64,000 nt of DNA from Listeria monocytogenes (GCF_900187225.1 NZ_LT906436.1:1860001-1924000); one strand, 5' to 3'; shown: positions 24,501 through 34,238, counted from the stretch's first letter. Numbers and translations: made by a program. Notes: generated by a model not told the origin, from the sequence alone.

Positions 24501-26714
24501 CTATGATTTAAATTTATATCTTTTTAAGCGAAGTGCGTTTGTGACAACAGAGACGGAACTAAATGCCATCGCAAGTCCTGCTACCCATGGGGCAAGTAAG
24601 CCTAACGCAGCAATTGGAATACCCGCACAATTATAAGCAAGTGCCCAGAAAAAGTTTTGACGGATATTTCGCATGGTTGCTTTGGAAAGTTCTATTGTTT
24701 CTGGAATGAGCGTTAAACGGTGACTTACAAGTGTTACATCCCCTGTTTCAATCGCAATGTCTGTTCCAGTTCCAATACTAATACCAATATCACTTGCTGC
24801 AAGAGCCGGAGCATCATTAATACCATCACCAACGAATGCAACAATATGACCGTCTTGTTGCAGTTTCTCGACTAATGCACTCTTATCGTTCGGTAGTTGT
24901 TCGGCAAAGAACATATCTATGCCTAAATCTTTGGCCATATTTTCTACGACAACAGATTGATCACCAGAACAAATCGCTGTTTTAATACCTTGAGCTTTTA
25001 GTTTTTGGATTGCTTCTTTTGCTTCAGGTCGTGGTGTATCGGATAAAGCTAGAGCACCTGCATAAACGCCATCAATTGCCATTGCTACGACAGTTTTTCC
25101 TGCATGCATCCAACTTTCGATTAATTCATCGTCTTCTTTTGGGATTGTTGTAAGGGAAGAAACATAGCGGTAAGCACCCAGTTCTACCTTACTATCATCC
25201 AAATTACCAGTCATCCCATGACCTGCTTTCGCGCGGATTTTTCCTTGTTTAATTGCGGATACATCCATATTCTCAGGCTCTAACATCTTAATAATCGCTT
25301 TAGCAATCGGATGTTCTGATTGTTGTTCCATTAAGAATAAATAAGGGAAAAACTGATCATTGGCTGCTTTTTTATCACTCACTTCCAGTTTACCTTCTGT
25401 TAAAGTACCAGTTTTATCAAAAACGATAGTATCTACTTTGGAAGTACGTTCTAAATGTTCGCCACCTTTAAATAATATCCCACTTTCGGCGCCTTTACCA
25501 GTTCCAGCCATGATAGCAGTTGGAGTTGCAAGACCAAGTGCACAGGGACAGGCGATAACTAATACCGCAATAGCCGCTTCTAGTGAACCATCTACTGTTC
25601 CAGTCACAAGATACCAAATAATAAATGTTACAGCAGCAATACCAAGTACAATTGGTACAAATATGCCGGAAATTCTATCTGCTAAACGTTGAATTGGTGC
25701 TTTAATACCTTGCGCTTCCTCGACCAAACGAATAATGGATTCTAAAACTGTTTCTTCCATTCGTTTCGTAATTTTTGCTTGGAAAGCCCCGTCAAAGTTA
25801 ATCGTTGCGCCGATGACAGAATCACCTGGTTTCTTCTCTACAGGCACAGGTTCACCAGTAATCATGGCTTCATCAATACTCGTTTCACCAGAAATAATTT
25901 CTGCATCCATCGGAACTTTTTCACCCGGACGAACAAGGATAACGTCGCCAATTTTCAACGAATCTACTGGTACTAACCATTCTTTTCCTTCGCGAATAAC
26001 GGTCGCTTCTTTTGCTTGTAGTTCAAGTAAACCAGCAATAGATTCCGTTGTTCTGGAAGTTGCGTATGATTCAAGCAGTTTACCTAATAAGATTAATGTG
26101 ATTAGCACGGCACTTGTTTCAAAGTAGTAATGTGGCATCACGCTTGGGTCAATTATATGGCGGACATACTCTACCACACTATAGAAGTATGCAGCAGATG
26201 TCCCAAGTGCGACTAATACATCCATATTCGCACTTTTACCTCGCAGCGCTTTATAAGCCCCATCGTAAAACCGCCAACCAATATAAAACTGAACAATAGT
26301 TGCAAGAACTAATTGAATCGTTGGATTAATCCAGTTACCTATCGTTTCCGCAAACGCCATTTCATGGATATACGGAATATGTGTCACCATGGTAAGAAGT
26401 AATGGCAAGGAAAGAAGCGCCGAAAGAATAAAACGTCTCACTTCTTTTTTGAAATTCTTTTCTAATACAGCATCTTTTTCTTCTTTGGACATTTTTTCCG
26501 CAGCGTCATAACCCGCATGTTTAACAACTTTAATTAGATCTTCTGTCGATGTAACTTCCGGGTCGTAATAAACAGCAGCGTTTTCCGTTACTAAGTTGAC
26601 ATTCGCTTTTTCTACACCATCTGCTTTATTTAACGATTTTTCAATTCTCGTGGAACAGGCCGCACAAGTCATTCCAAAAACGTTTAAATCTTGTCTTACA
26701 TATTTATCACTCAT
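24501..26714 (-). CDS. copA: Copper-exporting P1B-type ATPase CopA
   Basis: 737 residues. One N-terminal HMA domain has GMTCAACS (Cys17/Cys20), whereas B. subtilis CopA has two. The membrane CPC motif (389-391), phosphorylation motif DKTGTLT (433-439) and hinge [10 protein letters not shown] are all intact. It exports Cu(I) from the cytoplasm. It lies between csoR (14-nt gap) and copZ, under the CsoR operator. Confidence 0.96.
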   Translation of the reverse strand: MSDKYVRQDLNVFGMTCAACSTRIEKSLNKADGVEKANVNLVTENAAVYYDPEVTSTEDLIKVVKHAGYDAAEKMSKEEKDAVLEKNFKKEVRRFILSALLSLPLLLTMVTHIPYIHEMAFAETIGNWINPTIQLVLATIVQFYIGWRFYDGAYKALRGKSANMDVLVALGTSAAYFYSVVEYVRHIIDPSVMPHYYFETSAVLITLILLGKLLESYATSRTTESIAGLLELQAKEATVIREGKEWLVPVDSLKIGDVILVRPGEKVPMDAEIISGETSIDEAMITGEPVPVEKKPGDSVIGATINFDGAFQAKITKRMEETVLESIIRLVEEAQGIKAPIQRLADRISGIFVPIVLGIAAVTFIIWYLVTGTVDGSLEAAIAVLVIACPCALGLATPTAIMAGTGKGAESGILFKGGEHLERTSKVDTIVFDKTGTLTEGKLEVSDKKAANDQFFPYLFLMEQQSEHPIAKAIIKMLEPENMDVSAIKQGKIRAKAGHGMTGNLDDSKVELGAYRYVSSLTTIPKEDDELIESWMHAGKTVVAMAIDGVYAGALALSDTPRPEAKEAIQKLKAQGIKTAICSGDQSVVVENMAKDLGIDMFFAEQLPNDKSALVEKLQQDGHIVAFVGDGINDAPALAASDIGISIGTGTDIAIETGDVTLVSHRLTLIPETIELSKATMRNIRQNFFWALAYNCAGIPIAALGLLAPWVAGLAMAFSSVSVVTNALRLKRYKFKS

Positions 26715-26728
26715 TGTATATACCCCCC

Positions 26729-27022
26729 TCAGGTTTTCGAAAATTGACGTATTGCTTTAAGTAAATCCTCCATTACGTCATCTTCCCCATTTTTTGCTGC
26801 ATCTACAACACAGTGTGCTGTATGATGTTCTAGTACTTGTAAACCAACATTTTTGAGTGCTTTATTAGCTGCTGAAATTTGAACTAAAATGTCTGTACAA
26901 TATCTATCATCCTCGACCATTTGAGCAATACCGCGGATTTGGCCTTCGATACGTCGCAAACGATTTTGAAGTAATTTCGTTTCATCTTCTTTGCGTGGAA
27001 CAATTGGTTGGTCGTGTTTCAT
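26729..27022 (-). CDS. csoR: Copper-sensing repressor CsoR
   Basis: 97 residues, an all-helical DUF156/CsoR protein. The Cu(I) ligands Cys-His-Cys are seen as Cys in [10 protein letters not shown] and His/Cys in [10 protein letters not shown]. Apo-CsoR binds the operator ahead of its own gene and releases it when Cu(I) binds, so csoR-copA-copZ is self-regulated. Confidence 0.95.
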   Translation of the reverse strand: MKHDQPIVPRKEDETKLLQNRLRRIEGQIRGIAQMVEDDRYCTDILVQISAANKALKNVGLQVLEHHTAHCVVDAAKNGEDDVMEDLLKAIRQFSKT

Positions 27023-27052
27023 TTTTTCTCCTCCTTTGTTTCTACAATTAAC

Positions 27053-27081
27053 AGTATACCCCCTATAGGTATTTTATGCAA
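27053..27081 (-). promoter_or_regulatory. Copper operon promoter with CsoR operator
   Basis: On the minus strand TTGCAT (27076-27081) is 17 nt from TATACT (27053-27058). The spacer and -10 carry the GC-centred dyad ATACC-N7-GGTAT (27056-27072 on the plus strand), as in CsoR operators. Binding would occlude the promoter. Confidence 0.8.
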
Positions 27082-27099
27082 CCATTTAATTTCTGAGAA

Positions 27100-27135
27100 C
27101 AAAAAAAGCCATAAACAAATGCTTGTTTATGGCTC
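27100..27135 (-). terminator. Terminator of the VanY-type gene
   Basis: AGCCATAAACAA pairs with TTGTTTATGGCT around a 4-nt loop, with seven T's following on the minus strand. Confidence 0.9.
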
Positions 27136-27144
27136 AAAATCTTG

Positions 27145-27969
27145 TTATTTTGCGGCATCTACTTTCTTTTGAAGTGCCTTAACATGTTCAAAAAATTCTT
27201 CTAAAGTCCAGTTGTTTTCGTAAATAATCGTTGCCGCATCTTTACCAACATAACGATAATGCCAAGATTCATATTGGTACTTCGTGATAGCTTCTCGCCC
27301 TTTCATATAACGCAAGATAAAACCATAATTGTGGGCATTTTCTTGCAACCATTTGCCTTCAGGAGTTGTTCCGAATGCTTCTGTCAGTTCATATGATTGG
27401 TTTTCTGAGGAGATATCCATCGCTAAACCAGTTTGATGTTCGCTAGTCCCTGGATACGCTACTGCTTCTCTCGCTTTTTGGTCCCCTTTAGCATTTACTT
27501 CAGCTTGGAATACTTCTTGTTGGCGTTTGTACGATCGATAACCCGATACGGCGAATAGTTTCTTACCATCTTTGTTCGCAGCTACGAACATTTCTTCTAA
27601 TGCAGTTGCTGCTTCTTTTCTTAATTGTGCTTTTTCGACTTGTTGGCTGCCAAAAGAGAATGTTACATTCGGACGAACCAAGTCAGGGGGGGTATATGTT
27701 GGTTGCAATGAATAATCTTTGTTAGCTAAAACCAACATGTTTTCCTCATTTTCAATATACTTTATACCATTTTTTTCAGTTAATTTATTTTGTTTATCAA
27801 TATATGGATAAAGTGGGTCTTTTTCTAATTCCGCAAGTGTTTGATTGCCTGACGATTTTTGTTCCACTTTAGCGATTGAATCAGCATTTGTGCCACCAAA
27901 ATATTGATCTTCCACTGTGTGGACACAACTGATGCTAACAGCTAAAGCAATTGTTAATAAAGAACTCAT
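27145..27969 (-). CDS. VanY-type D-Ala-D-Ala carboxypeptidase (M15B)
   Basis: 274 residues. The VanY domain has SGYRSYKRQQEVF, the zinc ligands in GTSEHQTGLAMDIS (SxHxxGxAxD), and the third ligand His in ESWHYRYVG. It should trim the terminal D-Ala from peptidoglycan stem peptides outside the membrane. The N-terminus MSSLLTIALAVSISC is hydrophobic but has no basic residue before it, and its Cys lacks a proper lipobox. In-frame upstream extension hits a stop after two codons. GGAAGG lies 13 nt before the ATG, an unusually long spacing. Confidence 0.88.
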   Translation of the reverse strand: MSSLLTIALAVSISCVHTVEDQYFGGTNADSIAKVEQKSSGNQTLAELEKDPLYPYIDKQNKLTEKNGIKYIENEENMLVLANKDYSLQPTYTPPDLVRPNVTFSFGSQQVEKAQLRKEAATALEEMFVAANKDGKKLFAVSGYRSYKRQQEVFQAEVNAKGDQKAREAVAYPGTSEHQTGLAMDISSENQSYELTEAFGTTPEGKWLQENAHNYGFILRYMKGREAITKYQYESWHYRYVGKDAATIIYENNWTLEEFFEHVKALQKKVDAAK

Positions 27970-28026
27970 ATCTGTTTATCAACCTTCCTGTATACATTAA
28001 GTCTGATTCTAAGTTAGTAATTAAAA

Positions 28027-28728
28027 TTATTTTATTGCAGCTTCAAGTGCTACAACAATCATATCATTAAAAGTGGTTTGACGCTCTTCAGCAGATGTTT
28101 CTTCCCCCGTAAAAATATGATCACTCACAGTTAAGATTGCCAAAGCGCGACGGCCATATTTTTGCGCTAATGTATAAAGTGCCGCTGCTTCCATGTCGAT
28201 CCCGAGTACACCATAATCAGCTAATTGTTGTTTGTCCAGCTGATCATTATAAAAACGGTCCGCAGAAAAAACATTCCCTACTTTAAGAGATAATCCTTTT
28301 TCGATACCAGCGTCATAGGCTTTTTTTAGAAGAGAAAAATCTGCTACTGGCGCAAAATCCACTCCTGCAAAAGTATTGCGATTAATTTGCGAATCCGTTG
28401 AAGCCGCTTGTGCAATGACAACATCACGTACTTTTACGTCCGCTTGAATTCCACCCATAGTACCAACACGAATCAAATTTTTCACATCATAGCTTTGGAT
28501 TAATTCATTTACATAAATCGAAATAGATGGAATACCCATCCCTGTTCCCATAACAGAAACTTTTTCGCCCTTATATGTACCAGTAAATCCTAGCATTCCT
28601 CGCACTTGGTTGAATAAAACGACATCTTCCAAAAATGTTTCCGCAATGTATTTTGCTCTTAACGGATCCCCTGGTAATAAAATCGTTTCTGCAATTTCGC
28701 CTTGTTTCGCTTCGATATGTACGCTCAT
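28027..28728 (-). CDS. deoD: Purine nucleoside phosphorylase (DeoD type)
   Basis: 233 residues, the hexameric DeoD class. Conserved parts are the phosphate-binding [14 protein letters not shown] near residue 18, GTMGGI near residue 90, the purine/ribose-contacting [10 protein letters not shown] and catalytic Asp in VSDHIFTGE. It phosphorolyses purine (deoxy)nucleosides for salvage. It lies 11 nt downstream of the yozE-like gene and is probably co-transcribed with it. Confidence 0.95.
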   Translation of the reverse strand: MSVHIEAKQGEIAETILLPGDPLRAKYIAETFLEDVVLFNQVRGMLGFTGTYKGEKVSVMGTGMGIPSISIYVNELIQSYDVKNLIRVGTMGGIQADVKVRDVVIAQAASTDSQINRNTFAGVDFAPVADFSLLKKAYDAGIEKGLSLKVGNVFSADRFYNDQLDKQQLADYGVLGIDMEAAALYTLAQKYGRRALAILTVSDHIFTGEETSAEERQTTFNDMIVVALEAAIK

Positions 28729-28739
28729 CTTTTTTCCTC

Positions 28740-28973
28740 CTAGTGTTTGTTTTTCTCTTCATCTAGCAAATAAGCATCCCAAAGTTCATCGAAAATAGAC
28801 ATTCCCGGTAAATACGGCGCATTAAACTCCAGATAGTCACAAAGAATATGGTAATTTCTCGTTTGCTTTGGAAAACTATGATCTCGGTATGCATTGTTGG
28901 CAAATTCCGTTTTCTGATCTGTTAGCTTCGGGTCCCGATATGTCATTAAAAAATGATAAAATGATCTTCCCAA
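28740..28973 (-). CDS. YozE-like UPF0346 protein
   Basis: 77 residues starting at TTG 28971-28973 (reads [15 protein letters not shown]). The family normally begins exactly there, and GGAG lies about 11 nt upstream. The GTG four codons earlier lies on the ribosome-binding site. UPF0346/DUF1250 proteins fold like a SAM domain and have no known role. The whole family signature, including [14 protein letters not shown] and YHILCDYLE, is present. Confidence 0.88.
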
Positions 28974-29035
28974 CGTACAACACACTCCGCTCTTTTTATG
29001 CTTTAACTATAGTTGATTTCTTGAAAAAAATAAAG

Positions 29036-29941
29036 TTAATTTTCGATTTTACGTAGAATTTCTTCTGCAAGTCGATGTGTCTCTAGAGCATCTTCTTTGG
29101 AAATTGGTGCTTTCTCCCCATTTCGCACGGCCGTTAAGAAGGCTTGGATGATAGATACAAAACCTCTTTTGTAAAGCGTCGTTTCCCAATCTCCAAAACG
29201 CTCAAACCGTTCTGTTGTCCCTTCATAAATATGCGTTTCCGTAACATTTTCTACTTCATATTTGGCGCTCGGGGTCATCACTGCTAATCGTTCTTCGTTC
29301 ACGCCGCTATCTCGGTTCATAATCGCCGTTGCCACTTTACCTCCCGCTGTAATTTGTACCGTTATACTTGCTAGAAGATTCTCTTGCCATACCGGAACGA
29401 CATGTAACTGTTCTATTTTGGCATCTAGTAAAAAACGCACGGTATCAATGACATGAATAAAATCGTCATAAATAAATGTACGAGCCTCACCCGGTTGCGC
29501 CGCGCGATTTTTTTGCATAATAATCATGTTGGTATCTGTTAAGGCTTTTAATTCTTGATATTTTGGCGCGTAACGGCGATTAAAGCCAGTCATAAGTAAC
29601 GTATTTTGTTCTTCAGCTAGGCGTGTTAATTCTTCTACTTCGGCTAAATTGTCGGCAATTGGTTTATCCACATAAACTGGAATATGATTTGCTAGAAAAG
29701 TCCGGATTACTTCTGGGTGGCTTGCTGTAGATGAATGAACAAACGCTGCATTCACGCCAGACTCAATCATAGAATGAATACTTTGATGATAATGATCAAA
29801 ACGATATTTCTCACTTAAGTGCTTTAATTTCTGCGCATCCCTCGTGTAAAGATGTACCTCGATATTTTCCATTTCAGCAAAAACTGGCAAATATGCTTTT
29901 TGTGCAATGCCGCCAAGCCCTACTACCGCTATTTTTAACAT
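29036..29941 (-). CDS. Gfo/Idh/MocA-family oxidoreductase
   Basis: 301 residues. The N-terminal Rossmann domain has VVGLGGIAQKAYLP (residues 6-19) and the conserved DKPIADNL with the family Lys near residue 94. The C-terminal alpha/beta domain carries FIHVIDTVRFLLD. The substrate is probably a sugar or inositol-like compound but is not identifiable. It is preceded by a 53-bp region with a near-perfect 14-nt inverted repeat. Confidence 0.85.
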   Translation of the reverse strand: MLKIAVVGLGGIAQKAYLPVFAEMENIEVHLYTRDAQKLKHLSEKYRFDHYHQSIHSMIESGVNAAFVHSSTASHPEVIRTFLANHIPVYVDKPIADNLAEVEELTRLAEEQNTLLMTGFNRRYAPKYQELKALTDTNMIIMQKNRAAQPGEARTFIYDDFIHVIDTVRFLLDAKIEQLHVVPVWQENLLASITVQITAGGKVATAIMNRDSGVNEERLAVMTPSAKYEVENVTETHIYEGTTERFERFGDWETTLYKRGFVSIIQAFLTAVRNGEKAPISKEDALETHRLAEEILRKIEN

Positions 29942-29963
29942 GTGTATCGCTCCTTATCACAAC

Positions 29964-30016
29964 AATGCCAGAGAATGATTTCGCGATATTATTCTACGCA
30001 TTTCATTTTCTGGCAT
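29964..30016 (-). repeat. Inverted repeat ahead of the Gfo/Idh gene
   Basis: Two 14-nt arms (29964-29977 and 30003-30016) match at 13 of 14 positions around a 25-nt centre, between the msrB stop and the next ribosome-binding site. No T-run follows on the minus strand. Confidence 0.5.
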
Positions 30017-30023
30017 CATGTGT

Positions 30024-30461
30024 TTATTCAAAGATTTTCTTATATGCTTGGTAGCCTTCTTCTTCTAACTTATCCACAGGTATGAATCTGAGCGCTGCGG
30101 AGTTAATGCAGTAGCGAAGTCCACCCTTATCTTGTGGTCCATCTGGAAAAACATGCCCTAAATGGGAATCAGCATCAGCAGATTTCACTTCCGTCCGAAT
30201 CATACCATGGGTCAAATCTCGATTTTCAATAACTTCTGCTTCGTCAATTGGCTTAGTAAAGCTCGGCCAACCACAGCCAGCATCGTACTGGTCATTGGAT
30301 GAAAAAAGCGGCTTTCCTGAAACGATATCTACATAAATGCCTTTTGCCTCATTATCATAAAATTCATTTTGAAATGGACGTTCGGTACCCGCTTTTTGGG
30401 TCACATTATATTGTATATCTGTTAGTTGTTGAAGGCGCTCGTTCTTTTTACTTTCATCCAT
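30024..30461 (-). CDS. msrB: Peptide methionine-(R)-S-oxide reductase MsrB
   Basis: 145 residues. The SelR domain has GCGWPSF (resolving-Cys region) and the catalytic Cys in [11 protein letters not shown] (Cys118). The two CxxC zinc pairs of many MsrB proteins are absent. It reduces the R-epimer of methionine sulfoxide. It begins 6 nt after msrA ends, so the two are an operon. Confidence 0.95.
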   Translation of the reverse strand: MDESKKNERLQQLTDIQYNVTQKAGTERPFQNEFYDNEAKGIYVDIVSGKPLFSSNDQYDAGCGWPSFTKPIDEAEVIENRDLTHGMIRTEVKSADADSHLGHVFPDGPQDKGGLRYCINSAALRFIPVDKLEEEGYQAYKKIFE

Positions 30462-30467
30462 TTGATT

Positions 30468-31001
30468 TCACCCTTTCCAGTTGGCATCTATGAATGCAGC
30501 ACGACCTGAAGCAACTTGATATCCCTCATAGTGCGCTTTTTCTTTTTTGTAGAAATCTTGGTGATATTCTTCTGCTGGATAAAATGTTTCTGCTTTGGCA
30601 ATTTCTGTGACAATTGGCTTTTTAAATCTACCACTCGCATCAAGGGCTGCTTTTGATTTTTCAGCAATTTCTTTTTGCTCTTCATTGTGGTAAAAAATAA
30701 CTGGTCGATATGAATCGCCGCGGTCAACGAATTGGCCTGCTGCATCTGTCGGATCGGTTTGTTGCCAATATACTTCGACTAATTTTTCATATGGAAAAAC
30801 CGCCGGATCAAATGTGATTTGGATTGCTTCTGTATGTCCTGTTGTCCCGCTGCAAACTTCTTTATAGGTCGGATTAACCGTATGACCGCCTGTGTAACCC
30901 GAAACAACTTTTTCAATTCCCGGTTGCGTATCAAAAGGTTTTACCATACACCAAAAGCATCCTCCAGCAAATGTTGCTTTTTCAAGTGATTCTTTTGTCA
31001 T
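30468..31001 (-). CDS. msrA: Peptide methionine-(S)-S-oxide reductase MsrA
   Basis: 177 residues. The catalytic motif GGCFWCM lies at residues 13-19, followed by the conserved SGYTGG and the [11 protein letters not shown] segment. It reduces the S-epimer of methionine sulfoxide and complements MsrB encoded downstream. Only 35 nt without a terminator separate it from the ypmS-like gene, so it may share a transcript with the ypmR/ypmS genes. Confidence 0.96.
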   Translation of the reverse strand: MTKESLEKATFAGGCFWCMVKPFDTQPGIEKVVSGYTGGHTVNPTYKEVCSGTTGHTEAIQITFDPAVFPYEKLVEVYWQQTDPTDAAGQFVDRGDSYRPVIFYHNEEQKEIAEKSKAALDASGRFKKPIVTEIAKAETFYPAEEYHQDFYKKEKAHYEGYQVASGRAAFIDANWKG

Positions 31002-31036
31002 AAAAATGCCCCCTAACTAGGATTCAGCCAGCTAAA

Positions 31037-31651
31037 TTACTTAACTGGTACTAAAAGTGTAAACGAAATATCGTCTTTCTTCAAATTTAGCGTATCAGCA
31101 CGTACTTTTGTGTCGCCTTGAAGTTTTAGTTTATCTAGGGAAAGATAGATTTTTTCCTTTTTAGGCATAATTGTCACCCAATCAGGGAATTTATAATTTT
31201 TGCTTACATAATTCATTACATAAGACACCGGTAGTGGCAAAGCGCCAACTGACATGTCTTTGAGCGTCAATTCAACATTTCCATTATCTACTACTTCGGG
31301 TGAAAATTTCAACCGTAGTTCGACTGGTTCACCAAAGATTTCGGCTTCTGCAGTAAAATTAACGTTATTTGCTACGAACACTTTATAACCAATATCTTGC
31401 TCTTTGCTAAAGTCTTCTATATAGGAACTAATCAATTGATTTAAATCTGCTTTCGTTGTACTTGTTTGAAATTCAACCATTGATTTATTGCTAATAAGGG
31501 ATGGCGTGGGTTCATCTTGTGGACTAAGTTTGAATACTGCTACGTAAATCCAGCCAGATGAAATAAGAAGTACACTAATTAATATAATACAAACCCATTT
31601 CCAATAATTGCGTTTTGTTTTTTTTGGAGCCGATCGTGTTTCTCTCTGCAC
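31037..31651 (-). CDS. YpmS-family protein (DUF2140), membrane-anchored
   Basis: 204 residues starting at GTG 31649-31651, 8 nt after AAAGGTG. There is one N-terminal membrane helix (about residues 19-38) and an extracytoplasmic beta-rich domain containing LSPQDEPTP and YVSKNYKFPDWVTIMPKKE. The family has no established function. It follows the ypmR-like lipase gene by 15 nt, the order seen in Bacillus. Confidence 0.85.
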   Translation of the reverse strand: MQRETRSAPKKTKRNYWKWVCIILISVLLISSGWIYVAVFKLSPQDEPTPSLISNKSMVEFQTSTTKADLNQLISSYIEDFSKEQDIGYKVFVANNVNFTAEAEIFGEPVELRLKFSPEVVDNGNVELTLKDMSVGALPLPVSYVMNYVSKNYKFPDWVTIMPKKEKIYLSLDKLKLQGDTKVRADTLNLKKDDISFTLLVPVK

Positions 31652-31666
31652 GATTTTAACACCTTT

Positions 31667-32452
31667 CTATTTGGGAATATTGCCTTCGTTTAATTGTTTT
31701 ACGATGGCCTTGTCTAATTCCGTTGTCATCTTCTCGTATCCTGTATGATTAGGATGGAAATAATCATCTGACAATAGTGAATTAGGTTGATCTTTGTTAT
31801 CTGCATTTCGATCTTCTAAGACTTTTGCGATAGGTACAAAATAAGCATTACTATCTTGCTGGATTGTTTTCTTAGAAGCTTTATTCCAATCAGAGATAAT
31901 CTCGTCAAATTGTTTGATATCGCTGAAATAAGTCGTATAGGGATTGTAAATACCCATTAAAAATATTGCTGCATCTTTGTTGTAGGAACGAATATCTTTT
32001 AAAAGTGTTTCTAGCTCTTGTTGGAATTCTTTATTCGCTTTTGTAAAATCACCTACATTTACATTTAAAAGACGCGATTGCAAAATAGCCATGACATCAT
32101 TTCCGCCAATGGTGATTGTTATTACATTCGCATTTTTGACATCTTCTTGGAAGTCTTTGTTTGTTTTTAAACGTTTTTCCAGTTGGGTTATTTTGTTTCC
32201 AGATACCCCGTAATTACTCGTTTTTACACTTGGGACATTTGGTTCTTCTTCTAGTTTTTTTGGAATAATACCTACATAACCACCATCTTTGTTTTCATCA
32301 CCGACGCCTTCTGTTAATGAATCACCCATGGCAACGAGGTTAATCGGAATTTCTTTTGATTCTTTATAATACTTGATACCAAAAACTGCGCCAACAAGAA
32401 GCGCGATAACAAGCACGCTCCCTGTAAGCCACAGCCATTTTTTCTTTGTCAT
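31667..32452 (-). CDS. YpmR-like SGNH/GDSL lipase-acylhydrolase
   Basis: 261 residues from the ATG at 32450-32452; the TTG two codons upstream is a less likely start. A membrane anchor at about 5-25 precedes an SGNH hydrolase domain. Block I is AMGDSLTEGVGD (nucleophile Ser), block II has the Gly of NYGVSGN, block III is ITIGGND, and the final Asp/His is DDYFHPNHTGY. The catalytic set is complete. It is probably an envelope lipase or esterase with unknown substrate. Confidence 0.9.
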   Translation of the reverse strand: MTKKKWLWLTGSVLVIALLVGAVFGIKYYKESKEIPINLVAMGDSLTEGVGDENKDGGYVGIIPKKLEEEPNVPSVKTSNYGVSGNKITQLEKRLKTNKDFQEDVKNANVITITIGGNDVMAILQSRLLNVNVGDFTKANKEFQQELETLLKDIRSYNKDAAIFLMGIYNPYTTYFSDIKQFDEIISDWNKASKKTIQQDSNAYFVPIAKVLEDRNADNKDQPNSLLSDDYFHPNHTGYEKMTTELDKAIVKQLNEGNIPK

Positions 32453-32466
32453 ATGCAATCACTCGC

Positions 32467-33306
32467 TTAGTCAGTATAGTACATAAATGCAAACGCACCA
32501 GTTCCAGCATGCGTGGAAATGACTGGGTCTGCAAAAAATAGTGGAATTTCTGTTAAACCGGTTATTTCTTTTGATTCAGCGATGAAATCATCCGCCAAAT
32601 TAAGTCCATTTGCATGAACAACATCTAGATGCTGAATTTTTTTCGGTTCATCTTTAATTAGATTTAGGCAATATTGTAATACTTTTTTGTTGCTGCGGAC
32701 TTTGGTTTCTTCTTCCAATTGTCCGTCTGTTAATTTGGCAATTAATTTGATATTTAAAAGGCTACCTAAGAAGCCTTGCATCCGGCCAACACGTCCACCT
32801 TTAATTAAATTATCGAGTGTTACGACAACGATATAAAGTTTTGTTTTGTCACGAATGTCATTAATTTTCGCATGAATTTCTTCTACAGAATAATCACCAG
32901 ACTGAGCCATTTCAGCTGCTTTTAATACTTGGAATGCTTGCCCACGTGCTGTATAATCGCAGTCTACTACAGTAATATTTCCTTCCACCATATCTGCTGC
33001 TTGACGTGCCGCGTTTACAGTACCACTTAGTTTTTCGGTTAAGTGGATAGAAAGAATTTCGTAGCCCTCTGCCGTATATTTTTCGTATGCTTCGACAAAA
33101 GAACCGATAGCAGGTTGGGAAGATTTTGGTAATTCTTTTGTTTCTGCCATTCGCACCATAAATTCTTCTGGTGTAATGTCTGTTTTAGGGTTGTATATTT
33201 GCCCATCAATTTCTACGGTTAAATATAAAACATCAATATTCCATTTTGCTACTTCTTCTAATGTTAGTCCAGCAGTTGAGTCTGTGATAATTTTTATTTT
33301 TCTCAT
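32467..33306 (-). CDS. DegV-family fatty-acid-binding protein
   Basis: 279 residues. The DegV fold is marked by ITDSTAGLTLEE at the start, the SSQPAIGSF loop (about residue 60) and the C-terminal THAGTGAFAFMYY. DegV/FakB proteins hold a fatty acid for phosphorylation by FakA. No FakA partner is encoded here. Own promoter at 33339-33366; the ypmR-like gene follows after 14 nt. Confidence 0.92.
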   Translation of the reverse strand: MRKIKIITDSTAGLTLEEVAKWNIDVLYLTVEIDGQIYNPKTDITPEEFMVRMAETKELPKSSQPAIGSFVEAYEKYTAEGYEILSIHLTEKLSGTVNAARQAADMVEGNITVVDCDYTARGQAFQVLKAAEMAQSGDYSVEEIHAKINDIRDKTKLYIVVVTLDNLIKGGRVGRMQGFLGSLLNIKLIAKLTDGQLEEETKVRSNKKVLQYCLNLIKDEPKKIQHLDVVHANGLNLADDFIAESKEITGLTEIPLFFADPVISTHAGTGAFAFMYYTD

Positions 33307-33338
33307 ATAGCCACATCCATTTTTGCTTATTTTATCTT

Positions 33339-33366
33339 ATTATAACATCCCCGGCAGTATACACAA
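33339..33366 (-). promoter_or_regulatory. SigA promoter of the degV-type gene
   Basis: On the minus strand TTGTGT (33361-33366) is 16 nt from a perfect TATAAT (33339-33344). Confidence 0.72.
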
Positions 33367-33484
33367 CCTATAAACTAGTTTTAAGAAAAGAGAAAGAAAT
33401 GGTATTTGCCTTTCTATTCTGTATTTTTTAGCGTATGATAGAAATATAATACGCACAAAATTTGTAGAAAAGTATGGTGATAAA

Positions 33485-34117
33485 ATGAATGTCACTTCTT
33501 ACAATTGGAAAGAAGAAGTAGCCAATGCTATAACGCATGGTATTGGGTTTATTCTTAGTATTCCCGCGCTCGTCTTACTTATAATATTCGCCGCCGGAAA
33601 AGATAATCCTCTCTATTTAACAAGTTTTTTAATTTATGGAATTTCCCTCATGTTGCTTTATATTTGTTCCACCCTGCTTCATAGTTTTAAACCTTGCAAG
33701 GCGCGGACGGTTTTTAACATTATGGACCACGCTGCGATTTATGTATTAATTGCTGGCAGTTATACGCCATTTGTTTTGATTACGATTCAAGGGACACTCG
33801 GCTGGACGCTATTTGGTGTCATTTGGGGCCTCGCAATTGCTGGGATTATTTATAAGATATTTATGACAGGCAAATTAAAACTTTTGTCGACAAGTGTCTA
33901 CTTACTTATGGGATGGATGGTTATGTTCGCCATTAAACCACTTTATGCTGGGCTTACACCAACTGGTTTTTGGTTACTTGCAACTGGTGGCATTATGTTT
34001 ACAGTAGGTGCTGTTTTTTACAGTATCCCTCGTGTTCCTTATATGCACGCGATTTGGCATTTATTTGTTATCGCGGGAACCGCTTTTATGTATTTCTGTA
34101 TTTTATTTTATGTTTAA
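33485..34117 (+). CDS. Hemolysin III / YqfA-type PAQR membrane protein
   Basis: 210 residues and seven predicted helices. PAQR-family metal-site motifs are NAITHGIGF near the start, SSTLLHSF... here CSTLLHSFKPCK, DHAAIYVLIAGSYTPF, and a closing MHAIWHLFVIAGTAFMYF. Relatives are linked to membrane fluidity and, in B. cereus, to haemolysis. The real activity is uncertain. It ends at a clear terminator. Confidence 0.9.
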   Translation: MNVTSYNWKEEVANAITHGIGFILSIPALVLLIIFAAGKDNPLYLTSFLIYGISLMLLYICSTLLHSFKPCKARTVFNIMDHAAIYVLIAGSYTPFVLITIQGTLGWTLFGVIWGLAIAGIIYKIFMTGKLKLLSTSVYLLMGWMVMFAIKPLYAGLTPTGFWLLATGGIMFTVGAVFYSIPRVPYMHAIWHLFVIAGTAFMYFCILFYV

Positions 34118-34128
34118 ATAACGCACTT

Positions 34129-34162
34129 AAAAAAACCTTCTCCCGTTGGAGAAGGTTTTTTA
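34129..34162 (+). terminator. Terminator of the hemolysin III gene
   Basis: AAAACCTTCTCC pairs with GGAGAAGGTTTT around CGTT and is followed by T's. Confidence 0.9.
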
Positions 34163-34165
34163 TAT

Positions 34166-34213
34166 AGTATGTCACAATTGAGACTTGTTTTTAATTATGT
34201 CATACTATATAAT
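34166..34213 (+). promoter_or_regulatory. ccpN operon promoter with two CcpN-type boxes
   Basis: TTGTTT (34185-34190) is 17 nt from TATAAT (34208-34213). Two sites fit the B. subtilis CcpN motif TRTGHYATAYW as I recall it. TATGTCATACT lies at 34196-34206, just before and touching the -10. Its inverted partner TGTGACATACT is on the minus strand at 34166-34176. Together they make an inverted repeat across the promoter, which suggests autoregulation. Confidence 0.65.
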
Positions 34214-34238
34214 GATTAGCATAACATAATAAAAGGAT

